64,000 nt of DNA from NCBI GenBank assembly GCA_027625915.1, contig JANTQA010000012.1:3804501-3868500 (forward strand), in the 5' to 3' direction. Position numbers and translations under genes: made by a program. Each line of letters begins with the position of its first letter. The stretch's first letter is position 1. The notes below the pieces were generated by a model. That model ran no database searches and was not told the origin of the DNA. It saw only the letters and a list, made by a program, of their open reading frames with translations. Positions 33,875 to 53,938 of this stretch are shown here, piece after piece. This stretch comes from Anaeramoeba flamelloides. Lineage: Eukaryota; Metamonada; Anaeramoebidae.

Positions 33875-35131
33875 TTGCACAATGACAAGCGAATTTTTTT
33901 ATAAAAAGAAAAATGAATTTTGGAATATTTCCACTTTACAGTAAACACACAAAAATTATCTTGTTTTTTATAATTCTCAACACTTTGTGGTTTTGAGATT
34001 GTTCAATTTTTGGAGGTAGCATAATGACTAAAGCCTAATTTTCAATTTGAACAGTTTTCTCAAATCCAACTTGTTTTAAATGAGCAATTTCAAAACAAAA
34101 AATTATTGAGAATTTTAAAAAACAACTTTCCTTTTTTGAGATCAGGAAAAAGAGTTTGATGTTTTTGATAATTGGGCAAATGTTTTTTCTTCAAAAAACT
34201 TTGTAAAATTGAGAAATTATGAGTTTTAGAGAAAAAACGTGTAAATATTTTTACACACATTTTGAATCACTTTTATGAAAAATAGAAAACACAATATAAT
34301 TATAAAATTGGAATTTAGTGTTGAATATTTTTTTCTATTATTTTTGTCACAATTCTTTTCTACTTCTGATTGACACATTTTGTTAAAACTATTTTTCCTT
34401 CTACAATTTCAAAAATCTAACAACTTATCAATAAAGTAACCCTACTAAACTATTTGATGAATCTGGATAAGGAAAAGAAATCAAAAAAGGAAAAAAAAAA
34501 ATTTTTTTTTAGTGATCTTTTTTTTTGATAAATTGAATTGGCAATAAATGAGCAACACCAAAACAATTTGTAAGAATAAAAATGGTGTTTGTCATTTAAT
34601 CAACGATGCAAAGATATTTCTTTTTAAACTTTATCAACAATAATAATAAGGTTGACTTGGGTTGTTGTTGGAAGATATAATCTTTATACCCTTAAAATCA
34701 TTTCAGTCAACAGAACTTTAATCTTATACCATATTCAAACAAAAAATTACCTTGTAAATTATTTTCTTAACTCACCTCTCCAAAAAATCATTTTGTGTAA
34801 GGAATTAAGTATTTTATTAGAAAAAAAAAAGTATAAATCACTTGCAAGAAAAATACCTATTGTATAAATGGAAAGCATTTGCATCTTGGTCTACACTATA
34901 AACAAACACCAGATTTGTGCAGTGTATAATTAATAATTAGAAATTCTCTAAAATTTTGAATTTTTAAAGTCTTTTGGATCTTTCTTTATCTTTTTAAGTT
35001 AGGCTAGGTTAGGTTTCCGAATATTTGTTTATTTTGGGATTGTTGTTTAATTCACTATTTGAGAAAGGTTTTTGAATTGACCAAAATAATTTCTACTGTT
35101 GTAGAAATAATCAAGTCAGACTTGGTAAATA
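33875..35131. other. Intergenic, upstream of the beta-helix gene
   Basis: This AT-rich stretch has no gene. A short TTAGG-like string (AGTTAGGCTAGGTTAGG) is at about 34996-35013. Element J1 begins at 35132. Confidence 0.4.
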
Positions 35132-35831
35132 CACTACAAGGAAAATTTTTTCAAAAAAAAATCTCTAAATTTTGTATTTTTGAAATACACTCATATAATA
35201 AACATTATTATACATAACAATTTTCAATGAGGTTTACAACTTTAATAGATATTAATAGGAATTGAAAAAAAAATGAAATTTTTCAGTAATATTTTTTTCA
35301 TTTTTAATTGTAAAATTTTTATATTTTTTAATTGACTTAGTAGAGAGATAATTTTCAAGTATTTTTTTAATAGTATAAAAGGAAACATATTATTCAATTT
35401 TAAAATAGCACAAAATATTTCAATCAAAAGATAACGCTAAATTAAATTGAAAAACTGATTTTTTATCTGTTTTTGGAATATTTTTTATCATTTTATTTTT
35501 TTCCATGTTTGAGTTTTTATATACGTTCCCGGTTTTTTTCTGCAAATTACTTTAACATTTATTCGTTTTTCAATCTTAATGTTCAATCAAAAATTAATTC
35601 ATTTCAACTTTTTCCAATAAAAAAATACCCTGAAAATAGGTGTTTTTTTCAAAAGTCGGTATTTTTGAAAAGGGGGTTATTCAGATTTTCAAGAGTTTAA
35701 AAGCTATCCTATTTTTATTACATAAAATTATGATAACTTTGAAAAAATAATAAATAAAAGAAGTAGAACTGAAATCCGATATATAGTTTAGGCTAACTTT
35801 AATTTTCGGTATTTAAATTTTCCTTGTAGTG
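35132..35831. mobile_element. MITE J1 (700 bp), CACTACAAGG ends
   Basis: The termini are CACTACAAGGAAAATTTT and its reverse complement, each flanked by TA (35130-35131 and 35832-35833). Short frames of 61-75 codons inside are not preserved in copy J2, so it is non-coding. TA duplication is consistent with a Tc1/mariner-type mover. Confidence 0.85.
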
Positions 35832-36008
35832 TAGTATTTCAAAATAAAAAGCGTGTTTTTTTATTCAAGGACACCTATACAAATGATCAACGAAACAGAC
35901 AGTAAACAATAATCAAATACCATTTTGGTTTCTTAAAGTTCTATCATGAAAAAAGAAACATGAAAAATGAAGGATCAAATTAGAAAATTTTTCAGAAGAG
36001 TATTATCG

Positions 36009-36466
36009 CTCTTGAGAGAAAAAAGATTGACACAGAAAAATGGTTGGACACCATTTTTAATTGGGAACATTAGTAAAATTGAAAATCAAATCCTATTGGT
36101 AACGAGGTGAATTTTATATAAATCCAGGTTTAAATGTGTTACAAGTTCATTAATCTGGGGTGTGTGTAGAATACCCATTTGAATGGTTGATAACCTAAAG
36201 TAGATCATACTATTTTAACAAAAATCCAAGTTGTAGTAAAGCTTACTATTAATTCTGAAAATAGTAATTTTTAAACTTGCTTTAGATTATAAGAGATAAG
36301 GTTTTGGAAAAGTAGAATTACATTAGTTGTTATTCTAATAAGTAAATTATTGTTATTTTGTTTAGTTATTTCACAAACTATGAAATTAAAAATCATTTTC
36401 AGTAATGTTCAAAATTAAAATTGCTGTCCAACTATTTTTCTCTGTCCAACATTTTTCTCTCAATAG
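36009..36466. mobile_element. MITE A2 (458 bp)
   Basis: It is the second clear copy of A, in reverse orientation to A1. The inverted termini begin CTCTTGAGAG at the left and end CTCTCAATAG at the right. The internal blocks match A1, including AAATCCAGGTTTAAA and TGGTTGATAAC. The flanking triplets differ (TCG/TCA), so no clean duplication remains. Confidence 0.85.
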
Positions 36467-36837
36467 TCATCAAAAAAAAAAAAAATCTAAAAATTTGAGT
36501 AAAATAATAAAAAGATTTCACAAATTCTTTTAATATAAACTCAATTCCAAAAATTGGGGCACACCTTCAAAATCAATTTAATTCCAAGAAAAGTGATATT
36601 TGACTCTTAAATAGAAACATGAGATATTAACAATCAATGTAAATAATTTTACAGTTAATTATTTATCATTTTTTTTCATTATTTTTTGATTTACGATTTC
36701 CAATAATTTTTTTGATTTTTTTTGTATTCTTTTTTTTCAAATAAAAAAAAAATTTTCGAAAATCTCAAAATCACTTTAAAATGAAATTTAAAAGTTTTCA
36801 TTCTGATCACAAAAAAAAATTTTTTTGAAAAAAAATC

Positions 36838-37290
36838 ATGATTTGGTGTGCTAGGACACATGGCCTACAAACAGGCCTTATTATTATTAATGGAAGTGTG
36901 AATACTGAATGTATTATTAATGATATTATCAAAAAAATCAAAGGAAATTCAACTCGCTAATTCAGAATATGGTGAGTTGAAATGGATTTTCCAAAAGGAT
37001 GGAGCTTGTCCACATACCTCAAAAAAAAAACTCAAACTTACTTAAATCGGGTATGTAATGTTCTGGACCCTTGACCCCCAATTCCACAAGATTTAAATCC
37101 AATTGGGAATTTATGGATACTAAACTAAAAAATTGTAACCAAAAAACGAAGAAGAATTTTTAAAATTTTCACTAATGTATGAAATACTTTGAGTTGGGAA
37201 ACCTAAGATAATTAGTAAACTCTATATTTAAAAGGATGGATTTAGTTATCAAAAGACAAGCTGAATCTATTAATAGTTTTTATTAATTTT
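36838..37290 (+). pseudogene. Decayed Tc1/mariner transposase (DDE domain)
   Basis: Three frames together preserve the order of a Tc1-type catalytic domain. First is MIWCARTHGLQTGLIIINGS (the VWG...G...L-x-x-x-xG-V-N block). Next is WIFQKDGACPHTS, the second-Asp block. Third is IPQDLNPIGNLW (the SPDLNPIEN-W block), and last is a KR-type end near 37235-37275. The strand is interrupted by several stops and frame changes. The catalytic Glu of NPIE is Gly. The N-terminal DNA-binding half is not recognisable. An inverted match at 36533-36560 and 37497-37528 (AAACTCAATTCCAAAAA) may mark old ends. Confidence 0.85.
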
Positions 37291-37731
37291 TCTTTCAATA
37301 AAAATGGATTTTTTGGCAACCGTGTTCCAAAAATAATTCACACTTTTTTTTATTTTTTCTTTTTTATTTTTCGAATTGAATTTTAAATTTACTATAAAAT
37401 ATATAAATAGTATTAATTAAATATTTTCGGGTCTTTTATTATTTTAATGTTCAAATATCATGTATTTTGGAGTATATTTTTATTAATGTAATTTTTTTTT
37501 TGTGTACCATTTTTTGGAATTGAGTTTATATAAATTTCTCCAAATATAAAGGGTTTTACCTTCAAAATGTATTTTTCTATAGAGACACTGTTGGATATTT
37601 CACTATATTTTGTATTGGGACACGAAGGAAAAAACAAATATTTGATTTGAGAGACTGGTTTTATACCTAGAACAATTTTAGTTAGACACACTGTACAAAA
37701 ATATCCACAAATGACAATTTGATACTTTTGA

Positions 37732-37986
37732 ATGCAACTGTTGAGAAATTACACCTCTAAGGATTTCAGACCAAACCGTCAAATTTCAAAACATGATTCA
37801 AACACTTTTTCAAGTTTTGATGAAAACCTTAAAACCAAAAAAGTAAATTGTAATTTTCTTGATGAGTTCCAAAAGGATCGAGAAAATAAAAAACCAAATT
37901 TGAAAAAGACTATAATTCATTCAAATTTGTTTTTAAAACTCAAAATTTTGATAAATAAGCTTTTGTCTATCCAAATTTGTTTTTAA
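37732..37986 (+). other. 84-codon ORF, uncertain
   Basis: It has a true ATG start and codons that look less A/T-biased at third positions in its first 60 residues than random DNA here. The product is hydrophilic, with stretches such as RNYTSKDFRPNRQISKHDS. It has no family match by eye. It follows the transposase relic and precedes K1, so it may be transposon-derived or chance. Confidence 0.2.
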
Positions 37987-38144
37987 AACCAAGAAATAAA
38001 GAAAATAATTAAAAAAGGCGGCCCAATTGTCTTTGGGTGCCAATTTTGTGAAAAACACTTTTGAATACGTATAAATTAACTTTAATCCTTTTTTATTTTC
38101 AAAAAGCTGACGATATTCATTAAATTCAAAAAAAAACAATTTAA

Positions 38145-38694
38145 GGTTTACAATCCCTGAAATTTGAAAGAAGATTATCTTATGTAGGGTGTATTGATTT
38201 GTTAATTTGGTTCTTAGCTAATCGATCTTGGATTTGGTATGGGTTTTATTAGTGGTTCAAAATGGCAATTTTTGACAATTTATTTTTTTTTTTTCCGAAA
38301 TCAGAAATGAAGAGTTTAAGATTAATTGGCTGGAACTTAAGTTATAATAAAATGTGTTTTGTAGGTTTTTGATTGAAATTTTTTCTTAGGTTTGATTTTA
38401 TTCTGTGATTTTAAATTACAATTTTTTTTCATTAAGCTAATTGGCAAAAAAGTAAATCTACATTTTCTTCTACAACCCTAAATCAAAATTTATTCTTGAA
38501 CACCTACCAATCTATTAATCTTTGCCTCTTCAATTCAAATTTCGGAAAAAAAAAAATAAATTGTCAAAAATTGCCATTTTGAACCACTAATAAAACCCAT
38601 ACCAAATCCAAGATCGATTAGCTAAGAACCAAATTAACAAATCAATACACCCTACATAAGATAATCTTCTTTCAAATTTCAGGGATTGTAAACC
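38145..38694. mobile_element. TTAA-flanked palindromic element K1 (550 bp)
   Basis: It begins GGTTTACAATCCCTGAAA and ends with its reverse complement. TTAA flanks both sides (38141-38144 and 38695-38698). The arms are about 160 bp and read almost identical, separated by a unique loop of about 220 bp. High arm identity suggests recent activity or arm homogenisation. piggyBac-type mobilisation is inferred from TTAA. Confidence 0.9.
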
Positions 38695-38698
38695 TTAA

Positions 38699-41600
38699 AA
38701 TCCCTTCTGAAACTTTGAAAAAATTGTAAAGTTCATCCATTCTTCTTTCAAATTATAACAAACAATTTAAAATGATCAGAAATTTCAAACTATTAATCAG
38801 ACCCAATAAAAGTCTAACTCTTGATAAATTAATTTAATTTCCAAATTGAATATAAACCCTGAAGAATAATTTCCTCAAATAAAAGTTGTCAATTGTCAAA
38901 AGCAATATATCTAAATGAAATATTGCAAATTTGTTGAAATATTATTCAACCCATTTTGTGTATAATTAATTGTTACCTATGATGTTGTATTATTTCTGAT
39001 CAGTGCAAGGTAGTATTATGAGATCAGAGAAACTGCCTGATAAAAGATAATTTCTAATTGTGTATCTTTATTAAAATCAATTTTGAGAAGACCTTTTAGC
39101 AAAAAAATAGTAAGATCCAATTTTACAAACACCTAACTATCATATCCAATGTGATCCAAATCCAACCTAATTTAACTCTCCTTGTATAAATAGATATTGA
39201 TTTTATCTAACATATAAATCCTAATCTAGACCATACCAACTCATACAAAACTCAAACATATCCTGGCATAAACCAGTACTTACCCTTGCAGGTACTAACA
39301 TACACGAATATACAAATAAGTACTAACACTCACAAATAGACTCAAAAGGTACAAAAACACCTTCAAAGAACTCTAAGTAAAAAATGCAAAAAAAAAAAAA
39401 GATTTTGTGGGGTTATCTTCAATATCCCTTGTTTAAAGGTAAATAATACAAAAAATTATGATTCTTTATTAAAATTTTAAACAAAAAATTAGAAATTAAG
39501 GAAGCACTGTCAAGTGTAATTGAGTACAATTTGGTGTCTTCAATTATCGTAGAGTTCCATTACGTGCTGCAAATTTCCATTTTTTCCAAAATTCAAAAGA
39601 ATGGTGTAAAATCAAAGATTTAACTCAATTCATTTAAATTATCGAAAACCAAACCGCATTGGGCTTTCTTGAAGTATTTTGCTTTATTTGTAAAATCTAT
39701 TGATTTTATAAACAAACAGAAAACCCCTAGAAAAGCTAAAGGTGGTTTTTTTCAATTTAATTATAATGTATCCAGGTGAAAAATATCTAAATAAGATATA
39801 AAACACCCCTGAAAGAGTTTTGTAACCCCATTATCGTTTACACACTAAGCATTTCTATTGGAAATAATGAGATAATTTCACATTTTTCATAATATTTTCC
39901 TTTCTCGGTCATATAAAATTTTGTTTTCAATATTTAAGAATTTCCATTTCAACTTTCTGAAATTAAACAATTCCTCAGGTTGTTCGAAATATTTTTACAA
40001 CCCCTTTGATACGTTTAGAATGTGCTCAAATTTGAACTTGCACTTGAAAATCCTAAAAAGTCATTGTTTAGCCATTATTGTTTTTTTTTTGTTATTTTCT
40101 TTTTCCTTGTCATTGAAAAACAAAAGAAAAAAGTGTAAGTGTAAAGTTAACGATGACAAAAAATGTTTTTTTTTTTGTTTATCCAATTTCTTGAGATTGA
40201 AAATTCTTTATAAGAAGGATAGGTATATTGACACAATTAATACACACTCCCAAGAATGGGAAAATGGTCATTTAGAAATAAAAAGAAAATTTAAATAAAA
40301 TTTCACATAGTTTCAAAAATTAAAAAATAAAGTAAAATTTAAATTTTAACAAGATTGCTTAGCCAGAAATTCTTAAAAATATAATAAATTCATTTTTAGC
40401 CTATTAAAGAAAATCACCATGAAACATGAAATTTTAAAGTTCTTTATATTTTTTATTTAAGTTCTGAATTTATTAAATTCTCATTTTTTAATTGATTTAT
40501 TATCTCAAGAAATTATTTTTTTTTGTTTTCTTTTAGTAACTATCAACCAAGTAATGTTGTTTGGAATAATCTTTTCTAGTTTACTAAAAATATGAAAAAT
40601 ATTTGAATAAAATTTTTAATTTAAAAAGAATACCTAATTGATAAATAATTTTGATTTTAATGAAATATTGTTTGGTTTAGTAAATCAAAACAAAACCAAG
40701 AGATCTAAAAGAACTTTTTTAATTTAACTTTTTTAAAACAATTTTTTTTTTCTAAAAAAAAAAAATATTTTTATAAATTAAGAATATTTTCAAAAAAATA
40801 AAAGAAAAAAATGAGAAGTAAAAGATTAAGAGAAAAAAAGGTAATTGGAAAGAAAAAAAAAAAAATTAAAATAGAATTTTTGAAAAGTTTGTAAACCATT
40901 TTCTAGATAAATTAAGTCAGCTGTGATGTATAAATAATATATCTTTAAACAATTGGATAGATATGAGAAGAAAACAATTTATTTTGGGAATTTCCAGATT
41001 CAAAACATTTTCTACAAATTTTTACAAATTTTTAACTTTTTTTTAATAATTTTTTTAACAATTAATTCATTTTTCAATTTTTTTATTATTACAAGATCAA
41101 TAGTTACTTAGTAAAAATGTATTATTTTAATATTATTGAAACAGTAAAAATTGATGGTTAAGAAATCCTCTTTATTTCTATTGGAATTTTATTTGGATCT
41201 TTAATTGAGAGATCAAAAAGAAGATTTTTGTTTTTCTCAATGTTTATCCAAAGAATTTGTGTTTTTGAAATTTTTAAAAAAAAAATATTTTGATTTATTT
41301 GTTTTACCTCAGATAGATCTCAACTATTCTTTGATCTGAGTTATTCTACCAATTTTTTAACTGTTCTTTAAAAGTTAAAATATAAAAAAAATATATGATA
41401 TTTGAAAAAAAATTTTATGCACATTTGAGAGAAATAAAACTTGGAATAAATTAATAAAATGTAATATAATTGAAAGATTTAATAGAGTAAATGATTTCTA
41501 AAAACAAAAAGAATCACTTTTTTTAATTTTAATTTTAAAACACAAAAAAGAGAAAATTAGATTTTCCATTTCCAAAATCTAGAGATTGATACAACTTTTT

Positions 41601-42016
41601 TTAATTTGTGTTTTTATTTTAATTATTAATATTTTTTCAAGTAACAAAAAATATTAATTTGAATAATAAATAGATACACTAAATGTATTTTTAATATTAT
41701 TCCTGAGAAGATGAAATATTAAGAAAGAGATTTTCTCAATTACAAAATTGGTGCACTCTTTATTTTGATAGAAGAGTTTAATTGGAAACATTATTTTGTT
41801 TTGCTGATGATTTTAAATTTATAAATTAAACTAAAAGTTAAAAAAAAAGGGTTTGAAATAAAAAAAATTATGAACCATTTTTGTGATTATTCTTGAAATA
41901 ATTTAACTTTTTCAAAATAAAATTGTAGATTTTAAGGATAACAATAATCCAATCAATTGATTTCTTTTTTTGAAAAGAAATAAAAAAAAACAAATAAAAA
42001 ATAACAATAATTTGTG
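38699..42016. other. Intergenic region 3' of Rpt6
   Basis: No gene is recognised. About 39110-39400 is G-poor and A/C-rich on the plus strand, with a TATAAATA string near 39186. A fragment at about 39480-39760 resembles parts of families F and G (CAAAATTCAAAAGAATG; AAAATCTATTGATTTT). The rest is A/T-rich. Confidence 0.45.
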
Positions 42017-46979
<4,963 letters not shown>

Positions 46980-49900
46980 TTATGGTATTGAGTTGAGAAT
47001 TTTTAAGAGTTTGTATACAAAAAAAAATTATGGAGAAAAATCAAAGTAAGAAAAATGAAATTTTAAACCACCATTAGAGAATATTTTGTTTTATTAAAAT
47101 AATATTTGTTTTTAAATATAAGAATTTCTGAAAGTAAACAATAGAAGTACAAAAAAATAAAAGCAATTTTAGACTATTAATGGAAATTCTTATTTTTAAA
47201 ACTCTTTTTTCCATTGGAATAACCCTATTTTTATTCTTAACACAGAAAGAAGAATTAAAGATATCTTAATTCTATTATTTAACTATTTTTACAAAGTTAA
47301 TCAGAAATTCTTTTAAAATAGTATTTTGCTGAGTAAAGAAAATGAAATATATTGAATTTAAAGATATTTTTTTTGTAATAGTTTAAGAACGATATTTTCA
47401 CCTTCGAATCTGTTTATTGTTGTGTTGTTTTACTTTCATTTCTCAAAAAGAATTTTCGATCTGAAGAAATTGGATCATACATTTACAAATTTCAAAGTTA
47501 AAACCAAAACAATCAAAAAAAATAAATTTTCAAAAAGGTTGTACAAATAATGTGTGTCGAAAAGGTTAATCTATATTTCCAAGTAAAAAGTGCATTTTTG
47601 ATTTATAGAAGACCTAAACATTAACTGATAAAAGAAACTGGCAATAAACCCTAAGTAAATAAAGTATTGATTTCTTAAATGTCTATTATTTAAAAAGAAA
47701 TTCTAAAAAAAAAAAGGATCAAATTGTTAAAATTTATCTAAAAGAAGAGTTAGTTTTTTAACAGAAATTTTTACCTTAAAAAACAACAAATTTCTTACAA
47801 AAATGAGAAAATTATGAAAAAATTTCGAATAAATTCAATTCCTTTGATAATTTTATTCAAAAGATATAAGGGGTTGACGTTAAAAATGATTTGGTCTCCA
47901 ATATATTATATGTGCAGTGGATTAGATATTACATTGGAACAAGTAGAAAGAAAATTATATATTTTATTTTGATGCATATATTTTTGGCCCGGGGTAAGTA
48001 ATATTTTTATTAATGTATTTTTTTAAAAATTATAATGATTATTTTAAACTCCAAAAAAAAATTAATTATTTAATTCAGAGTACTTTTATAATCATTTTTT
48101 TCTTTTTTTTTTTTTGACAAAAAAATACAAGAAAAAAAACGAAACCATAAAATTATAAATTCATGCAAAATATTTTTTTGAAACATGGAAAATTTAACAT
48201 ATAATCTAGATAAATACTTTTTAATTTGATTATTTTTAAACAATAATTTAAAGCCCAATCTTTATTCTAAAAGTGGGTAGGTAATTATCCAAAATTAAAT
48301 CATATCAAAAGGATGATTAACCTTTCTAAATTTCAAAATATTCTTAATATACTGAAATATTCAAATTAATAATTTGATTAATAAAAACAAAATTAATAGA
48401 TATTATCAAAAAAAAAAAAAAAAAAAAAAAAAAAAGATTCTAATAGTTTTATCGTTCCTTATTTATACTCTTAATGATTGAAAAAGAATATATTCTTTAA
48501 TTCTTTCAATTTCATGAATTTCGTGATTTTTTGTGAATAAGATAAATGATTATTTTTTTCTGATCTACGAAGATTCAATATTTAATTTATTTTTCTTTTA
48601 TTTTTTTTTAAATAATATTTAAGTTACAATATTGTTTACGTAACAAAAAATCATAAATTTCTAAAAATGGGATTTCTTAAAAATAAAAAAAATTTTTTAA
48701 TTTTTTCTTTTTTCATTTTTGTTCCAAAAATCCAAACCAAAAGGGTCAGATCTTTAAACTGGAAGTTTAATTGGTAAAATCAATTCTTTTTTAAATTATT
48801 ATAACCATTCTCTAAACTTGATAAATGATTTTTCTTATCAATATTAATAATATCTTCAGAAAAATAAGTTTTGTTTCCCCTTTTGTGAAAAATAAATAAA
48901 TCTGAGTTACTAGCCTCTTTAACAAATCCAATTAAATATTTTGATTGAATGAATAATCATTTTCGACAGAATACTTTATAAGTAAGTAAATTACCTTTAA
49001 AAGATCAGATCATGTTGGTTTGGATTCTTTGATCATAAACTAAAAAAAGAAAAAATTACAAAATATTTTTATTTGGAAGAAATCACAGTTTATATATTTC
49101 TGATTGTTTGTCAAGTTAATAACATTTTAACTTAAATCTAATTTAAAATGATACAAGATAAATAAATAAAATCTATATTCCTTTTAGAAATGTAACTTTT
49201 GAACTTTTTTTATATTTTCTATAATTAATTAAAATTCTTGTAATTTCGCCCATAAATTAACATTGTTAATTACAAAATAAAAGATAAAAAATTAAATTCA
49301 GCTTGCCAAAATAAAACAGAAAAAAATATAATGCATCAAGGATATAATTAAAACCTAGAAATTATATATATATTTTTTTTGAATATTCTAAAAGGGTTTA
49401 GATTTCACTTTTATCTTGACAAAACTTGTTTTAAAAGTTGTTGAGAAAATTTCTACAATTTATTTTTTATCAAATAGCATTTTTTAAACAAAAAGTATAT
49501 TTTGAAGTGTATATGATTAAAGTTAATTATTAAAATCAGTTTTTTGATATTACTTTTTGTTTTTTTTTTATTATAATTATTAATTTAAATTAGTTTTATT
49601 AGTGTTATATTATTGAAAATTTGAGAAATAAAAATAAAATCAATTAATATAAACCCTAATTCATTATTTTTAAAACACCCAAAATTCATTAAATAAAAAA
49701 AAAATCTTATGAAATAAATCTGAAGAAATACCAAATAAAAATAGATAAAAAATTGAAATGTTAACAATTATTTATATATTAAATTGCCACCAAATAAAAA
49801 AAGAAATAATTATTAACACGAATAAAATAAAACTATGTTAAAAAGTTTAGATGGAGTTTATCAATAAGAATTAATTAATAATAAAAAAAAGTTATCTGTT

Positions 49901-50350
49901 AAAGATGGAAAATTGAATTGACGAAAATTATGTCTTACAATCCTAAGATAACTAGATAATTGCTCCATGAAACAGATATTAGAAAAATGTGGCGCTCATC
50001 TTAGTTTTCTTAAACAAAATGAAATGTCTATCCAAAAAAATAGAATAACTGAAACGTGAAAAAGACAACAAATATCCAATTAAAAAATAATAATGAGAAT
50101 AAACTCCAGGTTATTGGAATAAAGTTTTTTTTATGTTTAGGGTTGCTACGGGTTATTTGAATTGATTTTCTGATTTTTAATGACATTTTGAGTCAAATTT
50201 GTCAAAATGTATTCAAAATATAAAGTCACCTTTTTAATTTCTGTTCATTATACTCAATAATTCATATGTATCTTCTTGTACAAAATTTTAGAGAGATAAA
50301 ACCAAAAAAAATATACGTAGATACATTTAATGCCACTCAACTAATACAAT
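46980..50350. other. Intergenic between Rpt6 and SRP54 genes (left part)
   Basis: No gene is recognised. There is an A-run at about 48408-48435. A GC-rich string (GGCCCGGGG) at about 47988 sits in a segment (47870-48020) that differs from its surroundings but matches nothing else here. Confidence 0.4.
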
Positions 50351-50541
50351 CAGTACCATTATTAAGGTAAAAACTCTCTAGGAAATTAAAGGCACAAAAA
50401 AATCTTAATTTAAAGCCAAAATTTGTAATTTTTTTGTTATAAATTATTTTTTCTAGAATTTGAAGTTGGTGCTTTAATTTGAGGTTTTTATTGTGCCTAA
50501 AATTTGGTTGAAAGTTTGTACCTTAATAGTGGAACTTACTG
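50351..50541. mobile_element. MITE B4
   Basis: It runs from CAGTACCATTATTAAGG to CCTTAATAGTGGAACTTACTG, palindromic, about 190 bp. It carries the family motifs AAAGGCACAAAAAA and TCTAGAAT. The left flank is AAT and the right TAT, so the duplication has decayed or drifted. Confidence 0.75.
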
Positions 50542-51986
50542 TATCCATTGATCAAAGATTGGGTAACATTAAATATGTTTGTTTAGGTATTTCTATTTAA
50601 CTACATCCCAACTGTAATCTTATATAAATCAAGGGAAACAATTACCTGATCAAATGAAAAACATTCTATAATTATAAAAAATAAAATATAACCTAAAATA
50701 CAAAAAACCATAAAAATAATTTTCAAAACAAAAATTATTTTCAAATTTTTAAATATTTAATATTATTATTCCATTAACTTTTTTAATTGTGATAAAAAAA
50801 TTGGAATATAGTTGATTTTATTTGAACAAGTAGTTATGAGTAAAGTGGAATTAGATGTTTTAATCATGAAATCTAGAAAAAAAATTGAATCTAATTATTT
50901 CTTTTAAATGTCAAGTACAAAGAAAAGTTTGATTTTTTCAAAAAATAGTTTTCCGTGAAAAAGTCAATTCTACCCATAAAGAAATTTGAAGTAACCAATT
51001 TTAGAGGAAAAAAAAAATTTTTTTTTTTAACCTAATGTTTTTCCTTTTAAATTTTTGGTATTTTTCAGAATTACTATGTAATTATATTAATCGGGTTCTT
51101 TCTTCACAATTTACATTTTATAAATTGATATTTTATTGAACAACAAACTGATCTTCAAAACAATTTTTTTTTCAAAAAAGTGAACATAATACAAACAGAA
51201 ATACATCAAGATCAATTCAAAACAATTATCAAAAAATATTTTTATATGATTGACGAATTTATCTATGTTTATAATCAACTCAAATAACAACTTAAGGTAA
51301 ATTCTCGGTCCCCAGTCTATCGTTGAATTATATGTTGATATGAAAATAAAATACTTTGGATACTATCATAAACATTGGAATTCAATATTTAATTATCCTC
51401 AACAAAACAATTGTCTAAAGTATCTGTCACACTAGTAGAGAGAATTTCATTTTTTAATTCTTTTTCAATAGTAGAGCCATACAACCACAAATTCAGAATT
51501 GTTGTTTGAAAAGCTTGTTATCTATTTTTGTTCTTCTTCTTTTCCTTTTATTCTTATTCTTTTTATTCTTATCCTTTTTGTTCTTCTTCTTTTTGTTCTT
51601 CTTCTTTTCAAAATTTTACATTTTGTAAAAAATATCAAACATAAAAGTTGAATGGTTTGTTTTTAATCAACCACAAAGATCTAATGGTAATTTCTCTATC
51701 TTCTTGAGAAATTTAACGTTTGACTGTAAAACCACCTTTTTTAAAAAACTATTCTATTCCTAGATTTTCAACCTATTTTTCACAATTGGGTTTTAATTGT
51801 TTGTTTTTTCTCTAAATTTTTAATTTATATTATTTTTTCAAAAAAAAAATGTAAAAAAAGATCTATTTGATTAAAAAAATTTATCAAATTCAAAAGTTAA
51901 AAAATATCAATCAAAAAAATAAAAAAATTAGTCGATTATAAATAGGTTAACAATGAAAGAATAAATAAATATATAAAAATTAATTA
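50542..51986. other. Intergenic, 3' of SRP54
   Basis: No gene. A pyrimidine tract of TTCTTC, TTCTTTT and TTATTC units covers about 51525-51610. The rest is A/T-rich. Confidence 0.45.

Positions 51987-53938
<1,952 letters not shown>

Noticed and set aside
34996-35013. Telomere-like AGTTAGGCTAGGTTAGG string
   Set aside because: Only two or three imperfect TTAGG units; too short for an interstitial telomere.
39921-40298. 125-codon plus-strand ORF
   Set aside because: Phe/Lys/Asn composition mirrors A/T tracts, there are no domain features, and it has no conserved copy.
47872-47895. AAGGGGTTGACGTT resembling a C-element end
   Set aside because: There is no TTAA in front, no match beyond 12 bases and no partner end.
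49900-50080. Possible transposase helix-turn-helix remnant
   Set aside because: Translations in all frames break quickly and do not follow Tc1 N-terminal motifs.
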